The notes under the pieces: generated by a model
What the model saw: only the letters and a program-made list of their open reading frames with translations
Databases searched by the model: none
What the model was told of the DNA's origin: nothing
Made by a program: the position numbers and the translations under genes
Assembly: GCF_023015985.1 (NCBI RefSeq)
Contig: NZ_JALKAO010000001.1
Coordinates: 496,001-560,000, forward strand
Length of the DNA stretch: 64,000 bases
Direction: 5' to 3'
Origin: Marivita sp. S6314
GTDB lineage: Bacteria > Pseudomonadota > Alphaproteobacteria > Rhodobacterales > Rhodobacteraceae
Shown here: positions 51,201 through 59,142 of the stretch, one piece after another
How positions within the stretch are numbered: position 1 is the first letter of the stretch
Layout: each line of letters begins with the position of its first letter

Positions 51201-51575
51201 ATCGCGTAACACGATCTGGCGGCGTAGCAGGTCATGCACCGCCAGTCCGATCTCCACGTCCGACAACACCGCCACCGGCGCGCCTTCGGAGGTGCGCACA
51301 TCCACATCCAGCAGAATAATCCGGGTGCGCCCGTCCGGCTCCACCCGGACCTGCACATCACCAAAGAGCACCTCAAAGCCCGGCAGGGTTTCGGCCAGAC
51401 GCAGCTCAACCGCGTCGCGCACCCAATCGGGTGCGGACAGGCTTTTGCCGACAATGGCCCAGCCGGTGCCGACCACCGCAAGCGACAAGGCAAGAACAAG
51501 GCCCAGAATCCACCGCCCCCGGCGGCGACGCCGTGGTGTTTCGGTGTTTTTTGTGTCCGTTTCCGGGTCTGTCAC
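48282..51575 (-). CDS. AsmA/YhdP-like large envelope protein (DUF3971)
   Basis: A 1097-residue protein with a GTG start at 51575, a basic N-terminus and one signal-anchor helix (about 23-43). It continues as a long periplasmic beta-rich body. The repeat-like segments (for example LRLAETLPGFEVLFGDVQV, DGRTRIILLDVDVRT and the C-terminal ITGEALPQAGGTAFRIRSDN) fit the DUF3971 and AsmA-2 domains of YhdP/TamB-type proteins. Such proteins form hydrophobic grooves thought to carry phospholipids between membranes. It is divergent from the peroxiredoxin gene across an inverted repeat. Confidence 0.88.
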   Translation of the reverse strand: MTDPETDTKNTETPRRRRRGRWILGLVLALSLAVVGTGWAIVGKSLSAPDWVRDAVELRLAETLPGFEVLFGDVQVRVEPDGRTRIILLDVDVRTSEGAPVAVLSDVEIGLAVHDLLRRQIVLRDLNVSGAFVTLTRNRAGQLGLALGDAFALDGNTPDVPTLVTEIDRLLSDARLSKLQSVEADALTLRFEDARARRGWTVDGGRLRLSRDNDLLRLSGDFALLGGGATATRLQLDASSPIGDTAVTFGVSLDDMPSQDIATQGPALAWLGALRAPISGSLRATMREDGSLGLLNATLQIDKGVVQPGTDTPPIPFNAARSYFTFDPDRSQIVFTELSVDSALGRAVAEGRATVRDLRDGVPTEMLGQVRFTTLEAAEDTVLERPIALDRAEVDFRLRLDPFKVDLGRVWIDDPQVPVRVSGAVSATDEAWAYRLDGTVGQLTPEALLRIWPTSLAARTRTWVVENIQGGTIETGQFALRSQDGARPIVYLNAAFDDAQVRYTRTLPVVKDGSGTLTLNGTRFAVRVRDGTVTPPQGGPIKIAGSSFVIPDTRQRPAEGQVTVAGEGQIEALLSYLDSPRVELMQKANRPVDLLSGRVRFDGSLVLPLRRGLKFPDMVLAFQGRATQVSSDAIVPNRSLTARALDISVTNDALRVSGAAQLSGVPFVGAWTLPLPKPGAPAATSVVEGHVTLSADAARAFGVALPDGAVSGSGSGQLRVDLRRGQPPAFELTSTLSGIGLSLPPIGWSLSRGATGALRVAGVLDRPARIDTLSLTGPGLEARGAVRLNANGSLAAIDLERVKVGGWLDAPVTLVGRGAGVPPAVRINGGRVDLRNAPFGRGQGGGGPGGSVPLALNLNELQVSNSIRLTDFRADLTSARGLSGAFTANLNGKAPITGEALPQAGGTAFRIRSDNAGRVFREAGILKTVAGGDLTLALAPVAGQPGSYDGALDVTNTRLRDAPGIASLLDAISIVGLLDQLEGPGILFSEVEARFRLTPDRLLLTRSSATGPSMGISMDGIYNLTTSTLDLQGVLSPIFFLNGIGSIFTRKGEGLIGFNFNLTGPASDPQVSVNPLSAFTPGMFREIFRRPPPTPGE

Positions 51576-51580
51576 TGGAA

Positions 51581-51656
51581 GCGCAATCCTGTAGACTTAT
51601 CCTCTTGGAAGGCAGATTACCTGTCTTCCTCACAAACGTCTTCTAAAGGATTGCGC
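51581..51656 (+). promoter_or_regulatory. Nested inverted repeats covering the peroxiredoxin ribosome site
   Basis: GCGCAATCCT (51581-51590) is the exact complement of AGGATTGCGC (51647-51656), which contains the AAAGGA ribosome site and ends two bases before ATG 51658. Inside lies a second stem, GGAAGGCAG with CTGTCTTCC (51607-51629). If both fall within the message, the ribosome site would be paired. They could also be a shared operator for the divergent genes. Confidence 0.5.
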
Positions 51657-51657
51657 C

Positions 51658-52125
51658 ATGAGCGACACATTGGAAAAAGCGCCGGATTTCACCCTTCCCG
51701 TTCAGGGCGGTGCGCAAAGCGAGGTTTCGCTGTCCGACCTGCGCGGCACACCGGTTGTCTTGTTTTTCTACCCGCGTGATGACACGTCGGGCTGCACAAA
51801 GGAAAACGAGGCGTTCACCGCGCTGCAGGATGACTTTGCCCAGATCGGGGTTCAGGTGTTCGGCATCTCCAAGGACAGTCTGGCCAGCCATGAAAAGTTC
51901 ATGGCCAAGAAAAACCTGACTGTCCCGCTTTTGTCCGATGAGCACGGGACCACCTCCGAGGACTTCGGCGTCTGGAAGGAAAAATCCATGTACGGCAAAA
52001 AGTTCATGGGGATCGAACGCTCGACCTTCCTGATTGATGGCGAAGGCCGCATTGCGCGGGAATGGCGCAAGGTGAAGGTGCCCGGTCACGCGGAAGAGGT
52101 GCTCGACGCCGCCAAGGCGCTGTAA
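51658..52125 (+). CDS. bcp: Peroxiredoxin of the BCP/PrxQ type, single cysteine
   Basis: A 155-residue thioredoxin-fold peroxidase. The active-site region is FFYPRDDTSGCTKENEAF with peroxidatic cysteine C46. It is the only cysteine in the protein, so the resolving cysteine found five residues later in many BCP proteins is absent and the enzyme must use an external thiol. GISKDSLASHEKFMAKKNL is the conserved helix after the second strand. It reduces hydrogen peroxide and organic peroxides. A double palindrome follows the stop. Confidence 0.94.
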   Translation: MSDTLEKAPDFTLPVQGGAQSEVSLSDLRGTPVVLFFYPRDDTSGCTKENEAFTALQDDFAQIGVQVFGISKDSLASHEKFMAKKNLTVPLLSDEHGTTSEDFGVWKEKSMYGKKFMGIERSTFLIDGEGRIAREWRKVKVPGHAEEVLDAAKAL

Positions 52126-52135
52126 AGCGGCGAGC

Positions 52136-52178
52136 GGATGCGTCGACGCATCCGGGATGCTCCGTTGACGGAGCATCC
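52136..52178 (+). terminator. Double palindrome after the peroxiredoxin gene
   Basis: GGATGCGTCGACGCATCC (52136-52153) and GGATGCTCCG-N4-CGGAGCATCC (52155-52178) share the arm GGATGC. The second is followed by GCCCTTGGCTTTT. Likely a terminator; the arms could also pair with each other in alternative folds. Confidence 0.75.
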
Positions 52179-52217
52179 GCCCTTGGCTTTTGGTGCACGG
52201 CCTGACAGGACAGGCGC

Positions 52218-53027
52218 ATGACAACACTTTGTGACATGGCGGTGGATGTTCTGACCACCGCAGACGGACGCGAGAAAACCGCGAAATCGCGCGCATATGC
52301 AGCCCAGTGGTTCGCCGCCCGCGCAGCAGGTGCGCCGATCGAGATTGGACGCGCCGACCCACCGCTGCGCCCGTCCCGCCCGACGGCACCTGAATTGCTG
52401 AACCCCCGCGACGTGCCAAAACGCAAACCCGGCAGCCCGCAGGGCCGCATCGCGCTGTTGCATGCGGTGGCGCATATCGAACTGAACGCAGTCGATCTGC
52501 ATTGGGACATCATCCCACGCTTTGCGCATATCACCATGCCCATCGGGTTCTATGACGACTGGGTCAAGGCGGCTGACGAGGAGTCAAAGCACTTCAACCT
52601 GATGTGTGATTGTCTGGAAGAGCTGGACAGTCACTATGGGGCCCTGCCCGCCCATGCGGGCATGTGGCGGGCGGCAGAGGACACGGTTGATGATTTCATG
52701 GGACGGCTGGCCGTGGTCCCGATGGTGCTGGAAGCACGCGGGCTGGACGTGACCCCCGGCATGATCGAGATCTTTCGCAAGGCCGACGCCAACAGCGCGG
52801 TTTCCGCGCTCGAAGTGATCTACGGCGAAGAGGTTGGTCATGTGGCCTATGGCTCGAAATGGTTTCACTTCCTGTGCGGCCGGCACGAGATGGATCCGAA
52901 AGACGCCTTTCACGGGCTGGTGCGAAAATACTTCAAAGGCGCGCTAAAACCCCCCTTCAACGAAGAAAAACGAGCCGAAGCCGGGTTGCCGCCGGATTTC
53001 TACTGGCCGCTGACCGAACCGGTTTAG
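52218..53027 (+). CDS. DUF455 ferritin-like protein
   Basis: A 269-residue helical protein. Paired acidic/histidine motifs suggest a diiron ferritin-like core: AVAHIELNAVDLHWD (E, H), AADEESKHFNLM (E, H) and IYGEEVGHVAYG (E, H). The pattern matches DUF455, related to the rubrerythrin and MiaE-like groups. No reaction is assigned. The gene is separated from the peroxiredoxin gene by a terminator, but both face the same way and both could serve oxidative stress (inference). Confidence 0.9.
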   Translation: MTTLCDMAVDVLTTADGREKTAKSRAYAAQWFAARAAGAPIEIGRADPPLRPSRPTAPELLNPRDVPKRKPGSPQGRIALLHAVAHIELNAVDLHWDIIPRFAHITMPIGFYDDWVKAADEESKHFNLMCDCLEELDSHYGALPAHAGMWRAAEDTVDDFMGRLAVVPMVLEARGLDVTPGMIEIFRKADANSAVSALEVIYGEEVGHVAYGSKWFHFLCGRHEMDPKDAFHGLVRKYFKGALKPPFNEEKRAEAGLPPDFYWPLTEPV

Positions 53028-53240
53028 CCCAAGACCCCGCGTCAGCGCGATAAACCGCCGCAGCTAACCCTTGGACAGATAGGCGAAATCTTGCCACTTC
53101 GGCGGTTGACCGCGTGACGGATCGAATCGCTGGTCCAAAAATGTTGCCAATTTCTGAATGTGACGGTACAGCCGTAACGGATACGCGTCCGGGTTGGGGC
53201 TACGAGGCGCGAAAAAGGGACGGATTAGGGGAACATACAG

Positions 53241-54554
53241 GTGCGCACGCGAATTGCGATTAAACTGCATGGCATACTCGAAAGATTTTTTCCGGAACGC
53301 CGCCTATTCCTGCGATCCGACACCGATACACGATTCATCCGACTGAAATCCGGCACGCAAGCGCTGGCCTTCGGGGGCGCATCGCTTGTGTTGGCATGGA
53401 GCATTATCGCAACCGCGATCCTGCTGATGGATTCAATCGGGTCGGGCAACTTCCGCGAACAGGCACGTCGGGATCTGGAAACCTATCAGCTGCGGCTGAA
53501 CATCCTGTCCGAAGAACGCGACGCCCGCGCCGCCGAAGCGGTGGCCGCACAGGAACGGTTCAACAGCGCGCTGGAACAGGTATCGGTCATGCAGTCGAAA
53601 CTGCTCGATGCCGAAACCCGCAGCGTCGAGATGGAAACCGGCCTTGAAGCGGTTCAGCTGAAACTGCGCGACGCCATCCGGGCGCGTGAAGAGGTCCGCA
53701 CCGAACTGGCCACATTGCGCACCGAGATCGAAGAAGGCGGCACGGCGCTGGCCTCTGCCGGGGCGGTGGATACCACGACGCTCGATTTCCTGTCCTCTGC
53801 GCTGGCCCGCACCGCCAAGGAACGCGATCAGGTTGTCGCCGATGCGCAGGACGCCTTGGTCCGCGCCGACGAGATGGCGACCGAGATCAAGCTGATGGCC
53901 GAAAAGAACGACACGATTTTCCGCCAGCTTGAAGAAGCCATGACCGTGTCGGTCAAACCGCTCGACAAGATGTTTTCCGCAGCGGGCATGAACCCCGACA
54001 CCATTCTCAACCAGGTGCGCCGCGGCTATTCCGGACAGGGTGGCCCGCTGATGCCGCTGAGCTTCTCGACCCGCGGCGAAGAGCCGTCGGAAGATGTGCT
54101 GCGCGCCAACCGCATCCTGAACCAGATGGACCGGTTGAACCTCTACCGCATCGCGGCTGAAAAAGCGCCGTTTGCGATGCCGCTGAAAGATTCGTTTCGC
54201 TTCACATCCGGGTTTGGATATCGCTGGGGTCGCCTGCATGCCGGAACCGATTTTGCCGCAGCCCATGGCACACCGATCTATGCCACGGCGGACGGTGTTG
54301 TGACCTTCGCGGGCTGGCAGTCAGGATATGGTAGGCTCGTCAAGATCCAGCATGAATTTGGCATCGAAACGCGCTACGCGCATAACTCGAAAATCTATGT
54401 GAAGAAGGGCCAACGGGTCTCGCGCGGGGATCGCATCTCTGCTATGGGGAACACTGGACGCTCAACCGGCACCCACTTGCACTACGAGGTACGTGTCGGC
54501 GGCAAGCCCGTTAACCCCATGATCTATATCAAGGCTGCAAACGATGTTTTCTAA
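53241..54554 (+). CDS. M23 family murein metallopeptidase with coiled-coil region
   Basis: A 437-residue envelope protein starting at GTG 53241 after AGGGGAAC. A signal-anchor helix (about 48-68) is followed by a long coiled coil (about 75-240), then a LytM/M23 domain (about 310-430). Zinc-site motifs are GRLHAGTDFA (H and D) and THLHYEVRVGG (HxH). The domain SGFGYRWGRLH is typical of active endopeptidases. It probably cuts peptidoglycan cross-links. Its last 11 bases overlap the bactofilin gene, an arrangement known from cell-shape modules. Confidence 0.93.
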   Translation: MRTRIAIKLHGILERFFPERRLFLRSDTDTRFIRLKSGTQALAFGGASLVLAWSIIATAILLMDSIGSGNFREQARRDLETYQLRLNILSEERDARAAEAVAAQERFNSALEQVSVMQSKLLDAETRSVEMETGLEAVQLKLRDAIRAREEVRTELATLRTEIEEGGTALASAGAVDTTTLDFLSSALARTAKERDQVVADAQDALVRADEMATEIKLMAEKNDTIFRQLEEAMTVSVKPLDKMFSAAGMNPDTILNQVRRGYSGQGGPLMPLSFSTRGEEPSEDVLRANRILNQMDRLNLYRIAAEKAPFAMPLKDSFRFTSGFGYRWGRLHAGTDFAAAHGTPIYATADGVVTFAGWQSGYGRLVKIQHEFGIETRYAHNSKIYVKKGQRVSRGDRISAMGNTGRSTGTHLHYEVRVGGKPVNPMIYIKAANDVF

Positions 54555-55047
54555 AAGCAAAATCAACGAGCCCGGTCCCAAGGCCGACGAGGGCAGCGCG
54601 CCGAAGCCGGCCATGCCAGAATCTTCGCGCCCCGCGGCGACCGAATTCAAGGCATCTGCCCCCAAGGCAAAGCCGGCCGCATCCACGCTGTCGAGCGACC
54701 TGCACATCACAGGGAACCTCAAGACAACGGGCGACATCAATGTTGAAGGCACAGTCGAGGGCGACATCCGCGCGCATCTCCTGACCGTCGGCGAAACCGC
54801 CACCGTCAAAGGTGAAGTGATTGCAGACGACGTTGTCGTGAATGGCCGCGTCGTGGGCCGAGTGCGTGGCTTGAAAGTCCGCCTGACCGCGACCGCGCGT
54901 GTCGAGGGTGACATCATCCACAAGACCATCGCGATCGAATCCGGTGCGCATTTCGAAGGCTCCGTGCAGCGCCAGGACGACCCGCTGAATGGCGGCAAGT
55001 CCAAGCCCGTTGCCGCCGCCGCGGCACCGGCTGCATCGAACGGCTAA
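54544..55047 (+). CDS. Bactofilin (polymer-forming cytoskeletal protein)
   Basis: A 167-residue protein with flexible Ala/Pro/Lys-rich ends and a central bactofilin beta-helix (about 48-140): LHITGNLKTTGDINVEGTVE, ETATVKGEVIADDVVVNG, RVEGDIIHKTIAIESGAHFE. Bactofilins polymerise without nucleotide at the inner membrane and position wall enzymes. The start lies inside the M23 gene, so the two are co-translated, which supports a bactofilin-guided hydrolase role as known for CcmA and Csd1 in Helicobacter. Confidence 0.95.
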   Translation: MFSKSKINEPGPKADEGSAPKPAMPESSRPAATEFKASAPKAKPAASTLSSDLHITGNLKTTGDINVEGTVEGDIRAHLLTVGETATVKGEVIADDVVVNGRVVGRVRGLKVRLTATARVEGDIIHKTIAIESGAHFEGSVQRQDDPLNGGKSKPVAAAAAPAASNG

Positions 55048-55072
55048 CCGATCCTGCACTGACTATTGAATG

Positions 55073-55096
55073 GGCCGCCTTCGGGTGGCCTTTCTT
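55073..55096 (+). terminator. Rho-independent terminator after bactofilin
   Basis: GGCCGCC-TTCG-GGTGGCC (7 bp, one G-U, UUCG loop) then TTTCTT. Confidence 0.88.
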
Positions 55097-55146
55097 ATTT
55101 CGGACACGCGGTGCTGGCCCTGCCAGCGCGCCGCATGCAGACGAAC

Positions 55147-55410
55147 CTATTGCCGCCGCCCCTTCCAGCCGCCGCGCCGTTTCGGCGTCTTTGCCGCCGA
55201 CAGACCTTCGGTCAGAACCTGCGTCATCGGATGATCCGCAACCGGGTGCCGCGCCAGCAGCGTGGTGATCAGCGCGGGGCTGTCCGCGTCCACCGGCACA
55301 GCCAGAGCCCAGTCCAGAAAGATCGACCGGCACTCTTCATAGGTGATGCCGTCGATCTTGTAGGATTCCGCGATCAGGCCCTTGGGGTCCGTTGCGTCGC
55401 CTTTTTTCAT
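55147..55410 (-). CDS. Small conserved hypothetical protein downstream of glnE
   Basis: An 87-residue soluble protein (MKKGDATDPKGLIAESYKID) with a basic C-terminus KTPKRRGGWKGRRQ. I recognise no domain. It starts 4 bp after the glnE stop, so it is translated with glnE. Composition (GITYEECRSIFLDWALAVP) suggests a small helical fold. It may be an accessory of nitrogen control, by position only. Confidence 0.75.
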   Translation of the reverse strand: MKKGDATDPKGLIAESYKIDGITYEECRSIFLDWALAVPVDADSPALITTLLARHPVADHPMTQVLTEGLSAAKTPKRRGGWKGRRQ

Positions 55411-55413
55411 GGC

Positions 55414-58206
55414 TCACTCCTCTTCTTCGACATCCGGCAAAACCGCATTGATGATGTCGGCCGCCCGCCGGGTGTCCCGGTCCAGCCTGTCCTGCAGATC
55501 GGCCACATCCGTGGTGCCGGTGATCCGGCACAGGAACTCTGCCCCGCTGCCATTGTTTTTGTCCGGTTCCATCGTGGTTTCCGAAATCAAACGCGCGCCG
55601 ATCTGAAGCGACCAGCACAGGCGATAGACGTCACACAGCGTGTCCGCATCGGCCTTGGTCAGGACACCGCACTCTGCCCCGGCCTGAAGCGCGTCCGGGA
55701 TCGTGCCAAGCGTGCGCCCCGCCAGCAAGGCTGCGGCCTGCGCCATCAGTTCAATGTCCTGCATCCGCCCCTGCCCCAGCTTGGCATCCCAGGGGTTGCC
55801 GGTGCCCTTGGCCGACGCAATGCGCTGCCGCATGATCGCAACCTCGCGCAGGATCGTGTCGACATCGCGCGACGCGGTCATAACCTCGGTCTGGACCGCC
55901 TGCACGTCCGTCGCCAAAGCCTTGGGCCCCGCCACCACCCGCGCGCGTGTCAGCGCCAGATGTTCCCAGACCCAGGCATCGCTGATCTGGTAGTCGCGAT
56001 AGGAGGTCAGGCTGGTCGCCACCGGTCCCTGATTGCCGGACGGGCGCAGCCGCATGTCGACCTCGTACAGACGCCCTTCGGCCATCGGCACCGTCATCGC
56101 GGTGATCAGCGCCTGCGTCAGCCGCGCGTAATACGGGCGCGATGCCAGCGGGCGGCGTCCGTCGGACATGTCCACATCCGCAGGATCGTAGATCACGATC
56201 AGGTCAAGGTCCGACCGCGCGTGCAGGCGACGCGACCCAAGGCTGCCCATGCCCAGAACCACCGCCCCCCGTCCGGGGGCCGGTCCATGTTTGCGCGCGA
56301 ATTCTTCGTGTACGACAGGCGACAGTGCGCCCAGCGTGGCATCGGCAAGGTCGGCGTATTGACGCCCCGCCTCTTCCGCGTCGATCAGGCCGCGCAGCAG
56401 GTGCACGCCAATTCGGAAGTGCCATTCCTTGCCCCAGCGCCGCCCGGTGTTCAGCTTGTTTTCGTAATCCGCTTCCTGCGACAGCACATCCTGCAACGTG
56501 GCCAGCAACGCCTCCTGCCCCGGCCAGTCCGAGAAAAAGTCACCGCCGATCACGGCATCAAACACCGACGCGTTGCGCGACAGGTAGCGGGCCAGATCAG
56601 GCGACACGCCGACGATGTCGATCAACAGGTCAATCAGATGCGGGTTGGCTTCGAACAGCGAAAACACCTGCACCCCGGCGGGCAGACCACTTAGGAACCC
56701 ATCGAAAGCGGCCAGCGCGTCCTGCGGATTGGACGTCTTGGCCAGTCGCCGCAGGATTTCGGGGCGCAGGCGTTGGAATATTCCGCTGCCCCGGGCCGAG
56801 CGCAGCGCCGGGTATGTGCGCCAGCGGCTGACCGTTTCCGAGGTGGCCAGATCTTCGGGGATGTCGCCCGGTGCCTCGGTCGATGTTTCACCCCCAAAGA
56901 ACCCTTCGGTCAGGGTGTGCACCTCTTCGAGCCGCGCTTGCAGGTCCGATTGCAGGCTGGCCCGGTCGGTGCCCATGAACGCGGCAAGCCGGTCGAACCC
57001 TTCGTCGGATTGCGGCAGGTCATGGGTTTGCGCGTCGCGGATCATCTGCACCCGGTGCTCGACCTCGCGGTGCGACCGGTAATGCTGGGTCAACGTGTCA
57101 GCAACGTCTTCAGGCACCCAGCCCTTTTGCGCCAGAACGGACAGACCCGGCACCGTGCCCCGAACGCGCAGGTCCGGGTCGCGGCCACCGGCGATGATCT
57201 GGCGGGTCTGGGTGAAGAACTCGATTTCCCGAATGCCGCCACGGCCCAGCTTCATATTGTGACTGGGAAGCGTGATCGGCCCCCCCAGACCTTTGTGTTC
57301 GCGGATGCGTTCGACCATGTCATGGGCATCCTGAATGGCGGCGAAATCCAGATGCTTGCGCCAGACAAACGGCTTGAGCGTCTTCAGAAACGCCTCCCCT
57401 GCCGCAAGATCGCCAGCGGCAGGACGGGCCTTGATATAGGCCGCACGTTCCCATGTCCGGCCGACGCTTTCATAATACCGCTCTGCCGTTTCCATCGCGA
57501 TGCAGACCGGCGTGACAGACGGGTCGGGACGCAGCCGCAGGTCGGTGCGAAAGACATAACCTTCGCCCGTCAGGTCGCTAAGCATCCCGCACATCTTGCG
57601 CGTCGCCCGCACAAAGCTGGCGCGCGCATCGTGGTAGTCGTCGGGTTCGAACCGGGTTTCGTCGAACAGGCAGATCAGATCGACGTCCGAGCTGTAGTTC
57701 AGTTCACCCGCGCCCATCTTGCCCATAGCAAGCGCCACCATGCCGCCCGCCTGTTCGGCGTCGTCGGGCGTCTGCCCCGGCAGCTTGCCGCGTTTGATCT
57801 CGGCCCCGACAGTAGCGCGCAGGGCCAGGTGCACGGCCAGATCGGCGAAATCCGACAGTGCCTGGGTGACGGTTTCTAGTGGCCACACCCCTGCCAGATC
57901 CGCCAGCCCCGTCATCAGCGCAACGCGGCGCTTGGCCCGCCGCAGTTCAGACGGCAGCACATCGGGCGCGGTATCGCGCAATGCGCTGTAGATATCCTGC
58001 AGCGCCTGTTCGGGCGCATCCAGCGCCGGGGCCAGCCACGCCTGTTCCTTTTCGATCAGGGATTTGAGATACGGGCTGCATCCGCCCGTCCCGGCAATCA
58101 GCTTTGCCACATCGCCCGTGGCCCAGGGTGTGGCGGACAAAGCGTCCTGCCCGTGATCGGGATCGAACGCGTGGGGAAGTCGGGTGATACGGCTGGCAAA
58201 ATTCAT
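55414..58206 (-). CDS. glnE: Bifunctional glutamine-synthetase adenylyltransferase/deadenylylase
   Basis: A 930-residue two-domain enzyme. The N-terminal nucleotidyltransferase half has GELNYSSDVDLICLFD (GxLxxxSDxDL, about 170-185) and the C-terminal half has GSLGSRRLHARSDLDLIVIY (about 660-680), the paired catalytic motifs of GlnE. RGGIREIEFFTQTRQI and MQDIELMAQAAALLAG are the linker motifs of each half. GlnE adenylylates and deadenylylates glutamine synthetase in response to PII. Length is normal for the family. Confidence 0.97.
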   Translation of the reverse strand: MNFASRITRLPHAFDPDHGQDALSATPWATGDVAKLIAGTGGCSPYLKSLIEKEQAWLAPALDAPEQALQDIYSALRDTAPDVLPSELRRAKRRVALMTGLADLAGVWPLETVTQALSDFADLAVHLALRATVGAEIKRGKLPGQTPDDAEQAGGMVALAMGKMGAGELNYSSDVDLICLFDETRFEPDDYHDARASFVRATRKMCGMLSDLTGEGYVFRTDLRLRPDPSVTPVCIAMETAERYYESVGRTWERAAYIKARPAAGDLAAGEAFLKTLKPFVWRKHLDFAAIQDAHDMVERIREHKGLGGPITLPSHNMKLGRGGIREIEFFTQTRQIIAGGRDPDLRVRGTVPGLSVLAQKGWVPEDVADTLTQHYRSHREVEHRVQMIRDAQTHDLPQSDEGFDRLAAFMGTDRASLQSDLQARLEEVHTLTEGFFGGETSTEAPGDIPEDLATSETVSRWRTYPALRSARGSGIFQRLRPEILRRLAKTSNPQDALAAFDGFLSGLPAGVQVFSLFEANPHLIDLLIDIVGVSPDLARYLSRNASVFDAVIGGDFFSDWPGQEALLATLQDVLSQEADYENKLNTGRRWGKEWHFRIGVHLLRGLIDAEEAGRQYADLADATLGALSPVVHEEFARKHGPAPGRGAVVLGMGSLGSRRLHARSDLDLIVIYDPADVDMSDGRRPLASRPYYARLTQALITAMTVPMAEGRLYEVDMRLRPSGNQGPVATSLTSYRDYQISDAWVWEHLALTRARVVAGPKALATDVQAVQTEVMTASRDVDTILREVAIMRQRIASAKGTGNPWDAKLGQGRMQDIELMAQAAALLAGRTLGTIPDALQAGAECGVLTKADADTLCDVYRLCWSLQIGARLISETTMEPDKNNGSGAEFLCRITGTTDVADLQDRLDRDTRRAADIINAVLPDVEEEE

Positions 58207-58675
58207 GGCCGCAGATGGCCATGTGTTCAGGGAAAGTGCAATGGGGCACGGTTTTTACGCGCCTGAGCATCGTCCTTGGGCAAAGACCCAAGGACCTGTT
58301 TGGTCTGAAGTCCCCGGGTCAAGCCCGAGGATCACGGTCTGAAGATAAAGAAGCGGCGCCGCCCTTTGGGTCTGACACGTCTCTTGTTGTTTCGGGTTGC
58401 CCCGTGACCTGTGCCCGTTCGGGCCTACGTGAAACCGGTTTCTCATGGTCGGCCTTTCGGCCTATGAGAGACGTGTCGTTCTGTGGTGTCGCGGCATGGG
58501 AGTGACCCTTCCCGCTCGATGCGCATCGTGGGCACGGGTATGCGGCAAAGAAGGTTAACGGTCAGACAATCATGCGTTCGGCGAGCCAAGCCGCTGGCGT
58601 GACGGTTGATCCAGCCTCCGCGACTATGCCAAGACTGTGCGCGACGCGCCCTGACGGGCCAGAAAGGACCACACC
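58207..58675. other. Gene-free 469-bp stretch rich in inverted repeats
   Basis: No convincing reading frame. It contains GTCCTTGGG-N6-CCCAAGGAC, a CCCCGGGTCAAGCCCGAGG unit, and an 11-bp inverted pair GACACGTCTCT (58374-58384) with AGAGACGTGTC (58467-58477) enclosing 82 nt. That interior has further stems such as GCCCG-TTC-GGGC and GGCC-TTTC-GGCC. It may be an untranslated structured RNA or a small repeated intergenic element. The remainder up to the VOC gene shows nothing recognisable. Confidence 0.6.
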
Positions 58676-59092
58676 ATGATTGCCTATGTCACGGTCGGCG
58701 CAGACGACATCGCGCGCGCCAAGCGGTTTTACACGGCGTTCCTGCCCGCCCTTGGCTACACGTTGGAAGAAGGCGCCGAAGGGCTGAGCTTCACGTTACC
58801 GGTTGCCCCGGGCAAAACCCCGGTCCATCCGGATTTCTACGTCAAACCGCCCTTTGACGGGCATCCGGCCTCAGCCGGGAACGGGGCTATGGTGGCGTTT
58901 GAAGCGCGCAGCCAGGCGCAGGTGCACGACCTGCACGCGGCGGCATTGGCCGCAGGTGGCACGGACGAAGGCCAGCCCGGTTTTCGCGCGTCATATGGTG
59001 CTCATTTCTATGTCAGCTACCTGCGTGACCCGCAGGGCAACAAGATCGCGCTGTTTTCCAGCAATCCTGATGAACCGGGACGGGATGGTTAG
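58676..59092 (+). CDS. VOC-superfamily (glyoxalase-like) protein
   Basis: A 138-residue single-domain VOC protein after AGAAAGGA: MIAYVTVGADDIARAKRFYTA at the start, LGYTLEEGAEGLSF, and YVSYLRDPQGNKIALFSS at the end, with the metal-site glutamate largely replaced. This is the usual glyoxalase/bleomycin-resistance-like fold of small dioxygenase or lyase relatives. The substrate is unknown. Confidence 0.9.
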   Translation: MIAYVTVGADDIARAKRFYTAFLPALGYTLEEGAEGLSFTLPVAPGKTPVHPDFYVKPPFDGHPASAGNGAMVAFEARSQAQVHDLHAAALAAGGTDEGQPGFRASYGAHFYVSYLRDPQGNKIALFSSNPDEPGRDG

Positions 59093-59142
59093 CCAGCGCT
59101 GACCGGCGGGACCCGCCGCGCACAGCGCGACCTATGAAAAGC

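Noticed and set aside
53064-53270. 68-residue minus-strand frame before the M23 gene
   Set aside because: Third-position GC is clearly lower than in neighbouring genes, and its start lies inside the M23 coding region. No family is recognised.
58215-58505. 96-residue plus-strand frame in the glnE-VOC gap
   Set aside because: It crosses several inverted repeats, has no ribosome site and no coding bias.
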